From Diphasiastrum complanatum (Eukaryota > Streptophyta > Lycopodiopsida > Lycopodiales > Lycopodiaceae): a DNA stretch of 64,000 nucleotides. Shown here piece after piece: positions 41,236 to 52,011 of the stretch. A program made the translations under genes and the position numbers. The notes below the pieces were generated by a model. That model saw only the letters and a list, made by a program, of their open reading frames with translations. It did no database searches and had not been told where the DNA came from. The first letter of the stretch is position 1; each line of letters opens with the position of its first letter. The stretch spans positions 64,465,976 through 64,529,975 of the forward strand of contig CM055095.1 of the NCBI GenBank assembly GCA_029204225.1, given 5' to 3'.

Positions 41236-41770
41236 GGAAGATCGATTGTTTGGTTGATATTCCCAGTGGTCATTTGATTTTTGGTCGTCGGAAGAAAAGA
41301 GTGGTTGTGAATGCATATCCGAATTTACCTGAGAGCGAAAGGGCGGAGATCCTTGATACGTATTGGGAGGGTGAAGATTCTGTGTCCAGTGATTCTGAAC
41401 AATCTACTTCCAAGGAAGCAGCATTGTTGCTAATTGAACAGTACGAGGGTCGTGAACCTCTAGTATGTCTTAGAGACGCCGATGCGGATAAGATCATGTG
41501 TGACGCTCATAACGAGAATAAAGTGTTGTTAGTCGGTGCTCACCTAGATAAGGAGCCCAAAAAACAGATATTAAATTTCTTGGTAGGTGCAAAAGGTGTA
41601 TTTGCCTAGAATTATGATGACTTTAAAGGTGTACCAGCTCTAGCAGTCCATCGAATCCCATTGAAACCTGATGTAAAACCTATTAGGGAACGACAAATAA
41701 GGCTAGCTCAACATCTCATGGCACCTATAGTTGAGGAAATCCGAAAAATGAGGGATGATAAAATTTTATA
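41236..41770 (+). pseudogene. Second gypsy-type pol fragment fused in frame
   Basis: Immediately after the first gypsy relic's connection region the same 167-codon frame (41106-41609) changes character. It becomes acidic (LPESERAEILDTYWEGEDSV) and ends in LVGAHLDKEPKKQILNFLVG. After one stop it continues DFKGVPALAVHRIPLKPDVK to about 41770. That last part is the segment that precedes the reverse transcriptase of other gypsy lineages (FAW....MPGI....HRI..KP). So the N-terminal pol of one gypsy type is joined to the middle of another. Confidence 0.7.
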
Positions 41771-41786
41771 GTTTTTAGGACAATAA

Positions 41787-42609
41787 TGATTGTACTTAAC
41801 AATCATAGAGAGTTATTGGTTGCCTAATCAATGGATCTATCAAGTTCTACACATTAGATCTTGATCTAGATACACTACACATGGATTTAAGCAAGAGCAA
41901 TGGATCAACACATCATAAATTTGTGAGAGCGGCCTCACACGTGTGGAGTATTGTCCACAGTACGGCCTGCACCTGAAACAACAAGTACAATAGTCCTAGA
42001 TAGCATTCACTCATAGACATCACAAGACAAATGACTAGAAATCTCACAAAAGTTTAGAATGCAAAAGTCTCATCAATCTTCTTAGCAAAATGATGATCCA
42101 TCAGGTACATCCACGAGTCTGGTATAGTCCAGTAGGTCTTCAAATGTGTGAAGAGTGCCACATCACTCAGATCTATCCATTTGATCCATCCTTGAACCTT
42201 ATCCAAAAGTTGACCTAGAATATGGGTAAAATCCAAAAAGCTAGTCTCCTAGAATATAGGAATATTTCCTACAAAATAGGAATTAAGGAAAATGGTCAAC
42301 TCTTATCTTCTAGTACTCTATACACATGTGTGAACATCCACTTGCCATGTGGGAGCATTTACTCATGCACATGCAAGGAAAAGCTAATTTCTAGGTGACT
42401 AGTCAACTTGACTAAAAAACTAGTCATATCATGTTCACACTAACTAGATTGATACAAAATCAATTTAGATATATACAAGTATGAAAAGTACATCCTTTCA
42501 CACGTGGGAACAGGCTCCACACGTGTGAAATCAGATCATCAACATTATTCTAATGTTTGATCAACATTTACAATAACCAATGTCAAGTGAGAAGTGACAA
42601 TTTTCAACA
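41787..42609 (-). repeat. 3' LTR of the minus-strand copia relic
   Basis: On minus it starts TGTTGAAAATTGTCAC at 42609 after the purine tract AGAAGTGAGGAGGAG, and ends GTTAAGTACAATCA at 41787 (823 bp). It holds two exact CACACGTGTG palindromes (41936-41945, 42518-42527). The neighbouring five bases are AATAA (41782-41786). Confidence 0.8.
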
Positions 42610-42622
42610 CTCCTCCTCACTT

Positions 42623-43819
42623 CTAACTTGGAAAATCTAATGTACATCTATCTACAATTCCATGAGCATATCTTAACTTAAAAAATGGATCTTTGGACAA
42701 TGGCTTGGTTAAGATATCAGCTATGCATTCGGAGGATGCTACATGATGTAGTTGCACCTCCTTGGATTGTACCTTCTCCCTCACAAAGTGGTGAGCTATC
42801 TCAATATGCTTTGTTCTAGCATGGAAGATAGGATTTGAAGCAATTTGTTGAGAATCTTGATTGTCACAAAATATGTAAGGGATCTCCTTGGCCTCTAGCA
42901 CATGTAGTTCCATCAAGAGTCTTCTTAGCCATAGGAGCTCTTTGGTTGTTGAAGTCAATGCCTTGTACTCGGCTTCACAAGAAGATAGTGAGATTGTATC
43001 TTGCTTTTTGGAAAGCCAAGATATTACTCCTCCACAAAGAAATGTTGCAAATGCACTAATGGATTTCCTATCCATCTTGTCACCTGCAAAATCTGATTCC
43101 GGGTAGGCTCTCAAGTGCAAGTTAGATCCTTCATAAAGTATGCCAAAAATCTAGTACTAGAAACATATCTAAGTACTCTTTTGGCACTTTTCCAATGATG
43201 AACTAAAGGAGCTTGCATACTTTGACTCAACTTGCTTACACAAAAACTTAAGTCAGGTCTAGTGATGGTCAAATAGATCAGAGAGCCTATAAGCTTCCTA
43301 AAGAGGGTGATGTCCTCAAAGGATGCTTCATTAGTTGCTTTCACAACATGCTCCATAGGGGTGTCAATCCCCTTACAATCTTTCATACCAAATCTTTCAA
43401 GAATGGAAGTAGCATACTTAGATTGACTTATGAAAGTACAATTGCTACTTCTAGACACTTCTATCCCAAGTATAAACTTTAGGAAGCCTAGATCTACCAT
43501 CTTTAACTCACTACATGAATCAACTTTTACTTTGCTTATGCCTTCATCATCATTTCCTGTCAAAATGATGTCATCAACATAAAGTACCAAAATGATGATC
43601 ATTCCTTTATTATATTTGAAATATAAAGAAGGTTCATAAGCACTTAGTATAAAGCCAAGAGAATAGAGAAAATCATGCAACCTAGAGTACCAAACTCTAG
43701 GTGCTTGCTTCAAGCCATATAGGCTCTTCCTTAAGTAGCACACCTTTTGCTCCTCACCAACCTTGATGAAGCCCTCGGGTTGCATCATGTAGATTTCCTC
43801 TTCTAAGAAGCCATTCAAG
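42623..43819 (-). pseudogene. Copia reverse transcriptase (3' part) and RNase H
   Basis: From 43819 on minus: NGFLEEEIYMMQPEGFIKVG, SLYGLKQAPRVWYSRL, the catalytic ILVLYVDDIILTGN near 43560, and FRKLIGSLIYLTITRPDLSF. RNase H (43120-42623) follows with ESDFAGDKMDRKSISAFATF, SLSSCEAEYKAL, HARTKHIEIAHHFVREKV and DILTKPLSKDPF. It is interrupted only by a frameshift near 43115. Reverse transcriptase copies element RNA; RNase H degrades the template. Confidence 0.93.
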
Positions 43820-44520
43820 TGTGAAGAATTGCCAAAAATTGGCAAATCTAGCTTGATCAAAAACCATGTAGAATAGTGTAAATTGTGTACACAAGTGGGT
43901 CCCACACATGTGAGGCCATGATGCCACATGGTAAACCCATCCTAATGTAGGTTAGGTCAAGTCAAGAGAGTTGGTCATGTCTATTTGGTGGTCATCCCTA
44001 CTTCATAGGACCTACACCTAAGTTTAAGGTAAAAATTTGACCAACTAGCTACCTACCAAGCATAACTCTAGGAAATAGACTAGGGTTTCATTTTAGGTCA
44101 AGGAGAGTGAGTTAACTTCCTTATTACATGCTGGAAATCCACCTAACTTCAAGAAGGAAGTCGAATTTGCTATGTATTCCCTCTCTCCATAGTGAGAAGA
44201 TAGAAAATTTTTGGAGCTCATTGGCAATCTCAAGCTAGTTCACTATGTACATTGAGTTTTTGTGATCCAAATGAAACCAAATCAATTTCTACTTGTTTCT
44301 CAGGTTGAAGGACGTACTACAGCCTGTAGTACACACGTGTGGGCTCGGATTTCAATGTTGATCAATGCTTTTGATTGTTAATGCTTGTTGTTTGTCAAAC
44401 TGCCAATCTAGATCAACTTTTTTGTGTCTAGTTTTTTGATAGATTGTTAAGCAAGCATCCAATCACTCTTGTGGATCTTTTGTAGATCCATTTATGGTCC
44501 TAAAGTACAGTACTTTCACA
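43820..44520 (+). mobile_element. Solo LTR inserted in copia reverse transcriptase
   Basis: A 701-bp unit starts TGTGAAGAATTG and ends TACTTTCACA (TG...CA). It is flanked by perfect five-base duplications TCAAG (43815-43819 and 44521-44525). Removing it and one TCAAG restores the uninterrupted reading NAFLNGFLEEE of the host pol, proving insertion. Its end (GGTCCTAAAGTACAGTACTTTCACA-like) resembles the LTR ends at 58528 and 62942, which sets the orientation as plus. It carries one CACACGTGTG (44332-44341). A solo LTR arises by recombination between the two LTRs of a full element. Confidence 0.95.
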
Positions 44521-44525
44521 TCAAG

Positions 44526-45378
44526 AAGGCATTTGTCACATCCATTTAGTACAGATCCCACTTGAACAAAGTAGCAATGCAAATGATTAATCTAATAGTT
44601 AATAGCTTAGCTACAGGTGCAAATGTTTCTTCATAATCCAATCCTTTTATTTGAAGAAATCCCTTAGCAACAAGCCTAGCTTTGTACTTACTAATAGATC
44701 CATCTTGATTGTACTTTATTCTATAAATCCACTTACATGCAAGTGGTTTCTTCCCTCTTGGAAGATTTACAAGATTCCAAGTATGATTTTCTTCTAATGC
44801 ATCATACTCTATTTGCATTGCATCTCTCCAAACTTTAGATTTATATGCTTCTTCAAAAGATGATGGTTCTTCAAGCAATGTAGCTAAGAAGGAGTAAGAG
44901 GTAGAAGGTGTAGAGTCTTCCTTTTGCTTTCCCTTGTCCACATAGGTGAGCCTTGAGGGCTCGGCCTTGCTTCTTGATGATCTTCTTGGAACCTTTTGAC
45001 TTGGATCCATGTCTCTATCCTTGGGTTTGTCAAGATCCTCCTCGGGTTTGTCAAGATCTTCAATGCACAATGGGTTAGATCCATTTGACAAGCTCTTAGC
45101 AAATTGTGACTCATCAAAAAGTACATCCTTGCTTACCTTTACTTTCTTGGATATAGGATCATATATCCTATAGTCCTTGCTATTTTCTCCATAGCCAAAA
45201 AAGATCCCTTTGAAGGAGGTAGCATCTTCCTTCCTTCTTGTCTCCAAAGGGATGTGAACATAACAAATACATCCAAAGATCTTAAAATCTTTTACATTGG
45301 GTTTCTTATCAAACAAGGCTTGATAAGGTGAGATCCCATCTATAGCACTACTAGGAAGTCTATTACACAAGTAATTAG
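44526..45378 (-). pseudogene. Copia integrase end and reverse transcriptase 5' part
   Basis: On minus from 45378: NYLCNRLPSSAIDGISPYQA, HIPLETRRKEDATSFKGIFF, a linker, then EEPSSFEEAYKSKVWRDAMQ, CKWIYRIKYNQDGSISKYKA and FAPVAKLLTIRLIICIATLF. After WDLY an in-frame TAA replaces a Gln codon (CAA in relatives), followed by MDVTNAFL. The frame then meets the solo LTR. Confidence 0.92.
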
Positions 45379-46027
45379 TGTGAAAGATTTCAGATCCTTA
45401 AGATCCAATCTACTTGAATGATCTTTGGTTAGAAAGAGAAATACACTACCAATCTCACCAATGTTGAAAAATCAGCATCTACACACAAATTGAGATGAAA
45501 ACACCAATAGAACTTGATCAAACTTGAATGCAATGATTATGTACTTTTGTTGTCCATACAAAACCAGCAAGCTACTGTACTTCACACGTGTGGATCCAAA
45601 AATAGCAAATATAGATCATTCTACACATATAATTGCAAGCAATCACCAAGATAGTACACCAATGGATAGTAGAACCCAAGAGGATTACGTATAAGCATGA
45701 AATGAGATAGAGAAGAGAGAAGATTACTCTCTCCATGATTTAAATCCTTTTATAACAGGTCCAAATCCTATTTGGCTACTTGGATTTCTCACCAAAATGC
45801 TAACCCTACTAATTTTGGGTCTAGATTCAATGTACCCAACTATTCAAATTGAATCTACCCAAACTTGCATTCTAGCTTTCCCAAACTTTCAAAAAGCGTT
45901 TATTCAAATGAAATTTAGACTAATGAACTTTGAAATGTCAACCTCTAAGTCTAGAACAAGTTTTGGCCTCAATATGCCAAATATGGAAATATTGCAAAAT
46001 GTGATGAAACTAGTTGAATCTTTCACA
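45379..46027 (-). repeat. 3' LTR of a truncated copia element
   Basis: On minus it starts TGTGAAAGATTCAACTAG (46027) directly after the purine tract GAAGAGGGAG and RNase H stop, and ends GAAATCTTTCACA (45379), 649 bp. A TATAAAAG box (minus) lies at 45754-45747, and one CACACGTGTG at 45583-45592. It adjoins integrase of the relic at 45378; the bordering bases are ATTAG. Confidence 0.85.
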
Positions 46028-46250
46028 CTCCCTCTTCAACTAGTTTTAGCATAGACTTTGATAATACTCCAAGTGAAGTCCTATGATTCATGAACAAGTC
46101 TTTTTCCAATGCTTTGGTGAAGATATCAGCTACACATTCCCTTGAAGACACATGTTGAAGCTCCCCCTCCTTTGCAATGACTCGCTCCCTCACAAAATGA
46201 TATTGTATCTCAATATGCTTGCTCCTAGCATAGTTTTTGACCATAGAACT
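46023..46250 (-). pseudogene. Copia RNase H C-terminal fragment
   Basis: On minus: ARSKHIEIQYHFVRERVIAK, ELQHVSSRECVADIFTKALE and SLGVLSKSMLKLVEEGV, then stop. It is nearly the same as the end of the relic at 33804, so the same subfamily. Upstream of about 46250 the similarity ends, so the element is 5' truncated. Confidence 0.9.
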
Positions 46251-47787
46251 TTGATCCATCATAAGAATGATCTTCTTCCTCAGAATAGACCTGCTTTCAA
46301 TGATCATGTAATTCTCAAAATAGAAACAATTATAATTGATATAGAGAATAGTGTCCACTTGGGATGCTTCACTATTTCTTACATCAATTCTACATGTAAA
46401 AATGTGACTAAAACATGAAGAATCAAATAGAATGTAAATGAAATGATTCCACCATGCTTCCATACTTCCCATGCTCAGCGAGTTATATGCACTATTTGAA
46501 ATTTTTATCCTCAACAACATACTCCAGGAAACAAAGCAATAAATTGTCAGTTGAGTTAGGATCTCATGCTAAGATGAAAAAACTTCCATCTTATACTGGT
46601 TCGCACCATAAATCTTTATGTTCTGAGACATCCAGGATGCGCAATGTTCATTGTTCAGTTATGTCTCATATCAAGACTTCTAATTTGGGGTTTCTCCAAC
46701 ACACAAACTGTAGACGCCCTAGATTTCAACCACTATTTTCTCATCATCGTATATCATTTTTTTTTCTAAATTTACATTAATAGTTACTCGTTCCGAACCA
46801 GTACTAGTACACTCTGGAACGGACGGAACGGAACGTTTTGACCCATTTTGGTCAGAACGGGATTCTAAGGATGGCACTTCCATGATGAGATAACATTTGT
46901 TGTAATGTTTCTTGATTATAAGTTAATAAAAAGAGGCTCAAAGATAAACCCATGGATCAACGCTCAGTCATAATTTTCATGTGTGATTTCTTAGTATTTG
47001 TAAGAGCCCTCCTGATGAGTATTCTGACAAATCCAGCTGCAATGAGGCAACCCCTCTTTGTTTATGACTCAGTTAGCAGTACTACTCAATTTCAAAAAAC
47101 AATTTTGAGGTAACGATGGTCCCTTCGATAGCGATGATGATTTGTAGTTAGAAGCACCGTTCATATAAGTTTTGTTATGATTTTAGCCACCAAAGCTACT
47201 CTCCTTTGATAACATAGGCATACTGCAGGTCCAACCAACAACGATGGAGCCAACGCTCAATCGTCATGCATGACTTCTTCATATCAGTAATGACTTCTTC
47301 ATATCACTAACGCGCCTTAGCATTTTGAAAAGTGATGCATCAATCAGACCTAAGGATAGCGCACGCTCAGAAGTAGCATGGAAACCATTTCTTGATCACT
47401 CAGGTATCGGGAGCTACGTAGCTCAAGGGAGAGCTCAATCAATAGGTGTATTTTGGATCAATGAGCGTAAATGGGTGTTAACACCACTGTCTCAAAGAAG
47501 TGGGATGATTTCAAAGGTCTAGACAACAACAATCTCAATGAAACTGTTGATGAAAGGTTAGATTCAAAAATGTACTACACTTGGTTTTTATATTCATTTC
47601 TTAAACAAAAAACATATAGGTTTTCTTTTGTTTCAAGCAAGAAGAAAAACTTTCATAAGATCGATGCTCTTGTAAATGACTCTTTCAAACAACGTTCCTC
47701 ATTTTTGGCTCACTGATTGCTCTAACCAGCACTCAAAAGCTGTCTACTGAGGCCCTCATAAAGTATGGATTCTGTCTTTGTATGTGC

Positions 47788-47789
<2 letters not shown>
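46251..47789. other. Mostly non-coding; one uncertain frame
   Basis: A 65-codon plus frame at 47325-47522 (MKSDASIRPKDSARSEVAWK) has balanced composition and could be an exon, but no splice partner is identified. The rest shows nothing recognisable apart from GGAACGGACGGAACGGAACG near 46815. Confidence 0.35.

Positions 47790-47849
<60 letters not shown>
47790..47849. repeat. (GA)n microsatellite
   Basis: About 30 GA repeats. Confidence 0.98.
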
Positions 47850-47851
<2 letters not shown>

Positions 47852-47981
47852 AATGCTCTGTTGTACTTGGTGCACAATTTTGATAGCCTATAGTAGTAGA
47901 AACCATGAAAGGCATTTTCCATGAACAATTAGATAATCATGAAGATAGACGCTTCTCAGATTATCGCACCTGGAAAAGAAT

Positions 47982-48185
47982 GTGATGTTATGTAGGTTAT
48001 GTCCAAATGTTGTAACTTATCGCAAGCTTTTGCACACAATCGGAGAAGCTGTCAATCCCTTTGTTTGCTTCCCTTCCACACCTGAAGGCCGCCTACCACC
48101 TGACTTGGATACGGAAGGAACTGAAAAGTTGATGGAACATGGTGGATCGTCAACTGAAAAGGACACCGCGGATCGTAATAATTGA
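47982..48185 (+). CDS. Uncertain 67-codon frame, possible terminal exon
   Basis: The frame contains CPNVVTYRKLLHTIGEAVNP, which recalls a pentatricopeptide repeat (PNVVTY), then a Pro-rich part and an acidic polar end (TEKDTADRNN). An upstream TATGTAG could be a splice acceptor. No other repeats or exons are seen, so the identification is weak. Confidence 0.22.
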   Translation: MMLCRLCPNVVTYRKLLHTIGEAVNPFVCFPSTPEGRLPPDLDTEGTEKLMEHGGSSTEKDTADRNN

Positions 48186-48423
48186 GATTTACTCCTACTG
48201 GAACTGAAATCCACAGAAACTAAAACTGACATATGCAACAAAAGTCTGAAAATGAATGAGGAGTGCGAATAACAAAAATCTTGAATCGCACGCTTCAAGC
48301 TACAAACATGGTGAGTTAGAATTCAGTCGATCAAACATTGAACCTCCAAATTATATGCGTGGAAATCATATGTGTTCCACGAGAGTGAGCTACTAAGCCG
48401 AAATGAGCATTGGTGTGTATGTT

Positions 48424-48424
<1 letters not shown>

Positions 48425-48454
<30 letters not shown>

Positions 48455-48567
48455 CCTGCCTGTGATTTTCAGCGGTCGCCAGCCTCCAATCAATCCATCC
48501 AAAATTTAGCTTCGTAGATCCAGAAATTTAACCTCCAAAACACGCGAGAGAGAGAGAGAGAGAGAGG
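48425..48567. repeat. Two short (TG)n(GA)n and (GA)n tracts
   Basis: TG then GA repeats at about 48425-48454, and a second GA run at about 48546-48566. Confidence 0.9.
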
Positions 48568-48711
48568 CCCATGACCCGTTACATTCAATCATAACGTGAT
48601 AAGGTGGCCAATAAAAGGTGGTTATCTTGAAAAACTGGCTATCTTGAAAAGGTGGCCAATAAATAAAAATGTGATTGTCTTTAATATGCACTGCCACTTG
48701 GACAGTGGCCA

Positions 48712-48846
48712 ATGTACATGCATGCATGGGGAGGAGGGCCATGCACCCTGTTCCCCATACATGCATCCCCCCAATCATTTTTAGTGAAAAAATTGTGTAT
48801 GCATGGTGAGGGGAGGAGATGCATGGGTGCACCCATACACATGCGC
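48712..48846 (-). mobile_element. MITE-like ATGCATG-rich repeat, copy 1
   Basis: Read on minus, this segment matches 62936-63072 almost end to end: GCGCATGTGTAYGGGTGCAC, then CTC-rich text, an A-rich middle, and GGGTGCATGGCCCTCCTCC. It contains palindromes such as GGGTGCACCC and ATGCAT. No coding capacity. Confidence 0.7.
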
Positions 48847-48905
48847 AAAACTGTACATAAGTTTAAATATATATATAGATATATAATATAAAACTATTTA
48901 TGGTT

Positions 48906-48933
48906 CTCACCCCATGCATATGCATGGGGTGAG
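48906..48933. repeat. Perfect 28-bp palindrome
   Basis: CTCACCCCATGCAT followed directly by its reverse complement, with no spacer. It shares the CCCATGCAT word with the MITE-like repeat next to it. Confidence 0.97.
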
Positions 48934-49029
48934 AGGACTTAAGTTTTCACACTCTCTTTCTAATTAAGTTTTGCATCTCTTTATGGGGAGGGTGGGGAGG
49001 GTCCAAAAAAGATTTCCATCCTCTTTTTT

Positions 49030-49115
49030 CCAACATACACCTCCCTCCCTCCCATTCTCTTTCTATTCTTCCTCCTCCATCTCATCTCTCTTTATCTTCC
49101 TTCTCCTCCATCTCA

Positions 49116-49152
<37 letters not shown>

Positions 49153-49276
49153 AATAATAACAACAACACACAGAACACAAAGAAGAAAGAAGCAAACAAA
49201 GAGGAAAAAAAAGAGGAGGAAGGAGGAAGGAGGAGGAAGAAGAAGAAGAAGAAACAAAAAAGAAAAAGAAAAAAGA
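49030..49276 (+). promoter_or_regulatory. Possible 5' leader exon with splice donor
   Basis: A pyrimidine-rich block (CTCC repeats, then (CT)n and (CA)n to 49152) is followed by a purine-rich block (GAGGAAGAAG repeats). It ends at AAAAAGAG/GTAAGACC, a near-ideal plant 5' splice site, at about 49276. A pyrimidine patch followed by a purine-rich leader and a donor is typical of plant 5' UTRs. No coding exon is identified downstream. Confidence 0.3.
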
Positions 49277-49449
49277 GGTAAGACCTCTTTCTTTCAGATT
49301 TTTTGTGTTTCAGATGTAAATATGTTTTTTATTGTATGTTTTTAAGTATATATTTATTTCTTGGTAGACTAATATTTCTTGATAGAGTGATATTTCTTGA
49401 TAAAGATGCTTATGGATCCACGATTCTTCCTTCTTCTTAAGGCACCTTA

Positions 49450-49560
49450 TGAAGTCTGCATCATTTCTTATAATATGAAATCTGGATCCTTTATAAGATA
49501 ATATATGAAAGCCTGGATCCGTTTCTCATGATACACATCGTAAAGCCCGGATCACCTTTT
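49450..49560. repeat. Short degenerate tandem repeat around GATCC
   Basis: Words GTCTGCATC, TCTGGATCC, CCTGGATCC and CCCGGATCA occur at about 49456, 49483, 49515 and 49551, each preceded by a GAAA or GTAAA variant. Confidence 0.45.
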
Positions 49561-49777
49561 GGCAGGCTTAGCTAAGTTAATCAAATCTAGGATTTAGCAA
49601 GATTTATCCAAGATCACCTTTTAGCAGGCTTAGTCTAAATGATATATCGTAAAATCCCCACTCACCTTCCAGGCCTGCTAAATGATCGTGGGCTAAGCCA
49701 TTATCAGTCTGCATCGCAGGTTAACCTGCATGAATTTTCAAGAAATTTTACCCAAATCAAAGTAGGATTTCGTCCTC

Positions 49778-50290
49778 TTCTGTTACTGCCTTAGTAATCC
49801 TCGAGGCTGAGAAAATGAAATGATCTCAGACACTTGCTGAGGCAGTGGTTTTCCTTCATGAAATCAAGATAATCGCATACAGCATCGCACATTTTCTAAA
49901 CAACGGAGAAACATGTTTCTGATCACGAGGGTCGAATGCGTAGAGCACAGCTGTCTGAGTAATATGGTGCAACTATCTCATCCAATTTTGTCATCTTCTT
50001 TGTTCCATCATCTTGTAGCAAGAGCACCACTGTAGATTTGTAGCCAACTCTACCTCTCCCTGATCAGCCCACCACTCAAGCTTGTTATTGCCTTAGTAAT
50101 TCTCGAGGATGAGGAAATGAAAAGATCTCAAGACACTTGCTGAGGCAGCGGTTTTCTTTCATGAAATCAATATAGCATACAACATCGCACATTTCCTAAA
50201 CAACGGGGAGAAAAACGTTTCTGATTACGAGGGCCGAATGCGTAGAGCACAGATGTCTGAGTAATATGGTGCGAATATCTCATCCAACGA
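49778..50290. repeat. Direct repeat, two ~208-bp copies
   Basis: 49778-49985 and 50079-50290 are similar along their length (GCCTTAGTAAT, CACTTGCTGAGGCAG, AATGCGTAGAGCACAG, GTCTGAGTAATATGGTGC), separated by about 90 bp. After them (50290-50420) the word AAGCCAACA recurs. Confidence 0.85.
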
Positions 50291-50814
50291 GCTGACATGT
50301 TGTATCACACGAAGCCAACAAGCCAGCAGTCACACACGGAGCCAACAACCCAACATAGTCGCACACCAAGCCAACATGCATACAAGCAAACATGCTGTAG
50401 CAGCACAGTTGCGCACAATAGCACAGTGTTGGGAACCTTTTTCAGATTTCTCTCAAAAAAATCTCATTTTTAAATGTTTTCCGGCTTTGAATTATGGATA
50501 TCTTAATACTTGTTGATGCTCTTAAGTCTGATTCTTGCCATAAATAAACCTATCAAAATTTGAACATGCCAGTTTTTCGAAAAAGATGTTGGTTTTATTC
50601 TTCAAGGATGTTGGCTTTCCCGAGCCCTGCTTTAGAGCACCACTGCACTAATATGAACCCTACAATCTGCAATACGGTAGGCTTCCGACTAAGAAAATGA
50701 CGAAATTTGTAAGTTTTTACATTATAATGAGTTCAAAATCCTTGGGAAAAAAACCTACAACAAAAATATTTTATAGGATTCTTTCAAATTTCGTAGGCTA
50801 ACTTGAATTGTCTA

Positions 50815-51085
50815 TAAGTTTTATGCAACCATTGACTGTAGCACACATCACTACAACAAGGAGTTGTAGAAGGTCGTCGTACAACAACAAGCCACAATTA
50901 AAAAAAGTAGGCAAGGGACGGGGTGTGCGGCAATTGATGTTCCATTTTGATCCCTTTCTCTATATAAACCTTATCGAGATGTGTTGGCCAACACATTGTA
51001 GTAGCACACATTGCTACAAGGAGCATCTGTAGAAGGTCACAATGCGACAACTTCCTATTCTCTAAAAGTAATTAAGGGATGGGGT
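50815..51085. repeat. Imperfect ~170-bp tandem duplication
   Basis: TGTAGCACACATCACTACAA ... TGTAGAAGGTC ... GGGACGGGGTG (50836-50935) is matched by TAGCACACATTGCTACAAGG ... TGTAGAAGGTC ... GGGATGGGGTG (51000-51085). CTATATAAACC near 50960 could be a TATA element. Confidence 0.65.
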
Positions 51086-51256
51086 GTTGTAGCTCAATTC
51101 CTTTGTAAGCATCAAATATGTTTAATATACATTTCAAAAGAATGGCAGCATGATGAGTTTCTATGAAAGTACAACAAAAAGGACCAAGAATGTATATAAA
51201 TCAGATCCTCAAGAGTGACTGGGTGTTAGATTAGATTGAATTACACAAGATTAGTC

Positions 51257-51993
51257 TGTTGAATTTCACACGTGTGGACTGTCCACTACATGTACTTGTG
51301 ATCTCCTAAGGTGTGTAGATGCACCAAGATCAAGACTAGATTGAGATTCAAGATCAATCTTGAATCCTATGGCAAAAACACACTACTACATGCATTCAAT
51401 CACTTCCAACTCTCACTCACACGTGTGGGAAGTATTCAAAAAATAATCTAAGTAAAAACAAGCTGCTCTCCTCGGGTAGAGAGAGAAAATGCATCATGAG
51501 CTCTCGGGTAGAGAGAGAAAGCTAGAAATCCAATAACTCACAAAATCCATGAAATCACCAAATCAATTAGCTTCAAAATGAGGAGTACAATGATACTAGT
51601 AGGTCCACGAGCTACCACTATGCTTAACTATGATTGGACCATATTTTGTCACCTCTTGATCCTATTGGATCATTGATCTATGCACCTCTTAATTCTATTG
51701 GACTATATTCAAGCACACCTCAATTTCCTATTGGACCTCACAAGGTTCCACCTCTAAATCCTATTGGACCTCTTGGAATTCATCAAACAAAAACTTTACA
51801 CTTATTTACACTCTAATTAGCAAGTGTTTAGCCTCTTACTCTATTTTGGCTCAATAGTGGCATTACAAGTGGAAATGCATAATTTGCCATCTATGCCAAA
51901 TTTATTCCTATCAACATCCTACACCTAGATGCTCGATGTAAAAAACATAAGACCCCTATATCTAACATAGATAATCTTTTTCAATTCTTCACA
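51257..51993 (-). repeat. 3' LTR
   Basis: On minus it begins TGTGAAGAATTGAAAAAG and ends AAATTCAACA. It carries exact CACACGTGTG palindromes at 51267-51276 and 51418-51427. A Pro/Ile-like minisatellite of CCTATTGGAC units lies at about 51650-51780. Confidence 0.96.
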
Positions 51994-52004
51994 CTCCTCC
52001 TAAA
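51994..52004 (-). other. Polypurine tract
   Basis: On minus TTTAGGAGGAG, directly before the 3' LTR start. Confidence 0.9.
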
Positions 52005-52011
52005 AAATTAT

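Larger units (their letters stand above)
41787..45378 (-). mobile_element. Ty1/copia relic with 3' LTR, cut by a solo LTR
   Basis: Reading on minus: integrase end (45378), reverse transcriptase, solo LTR insertion (44520-43820), remaining reverse transcriptase and RNase H, polypurine tract and 3' LTR (42609-41787). Gag, protease, most of integrase and the 5' LTR are missing; the left coding edge abuts another element's LTR end at 45379. Confidence 0.9.

Noticed and set aside
48971-49345. 124-codon frame with Ser-rich then Lys/Glu-rich halves
   Set aside because: It follows the pyrimidine-rich and purine-rich blocks. It is better explained as a leader with microsatellites than as a protein.
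51634-51816. 60-codon Pro/Ile frame, present again at 57137
   Set aside because: It lies inside the copia LTRs and derives from the CCTATTGGAC minisatellite.
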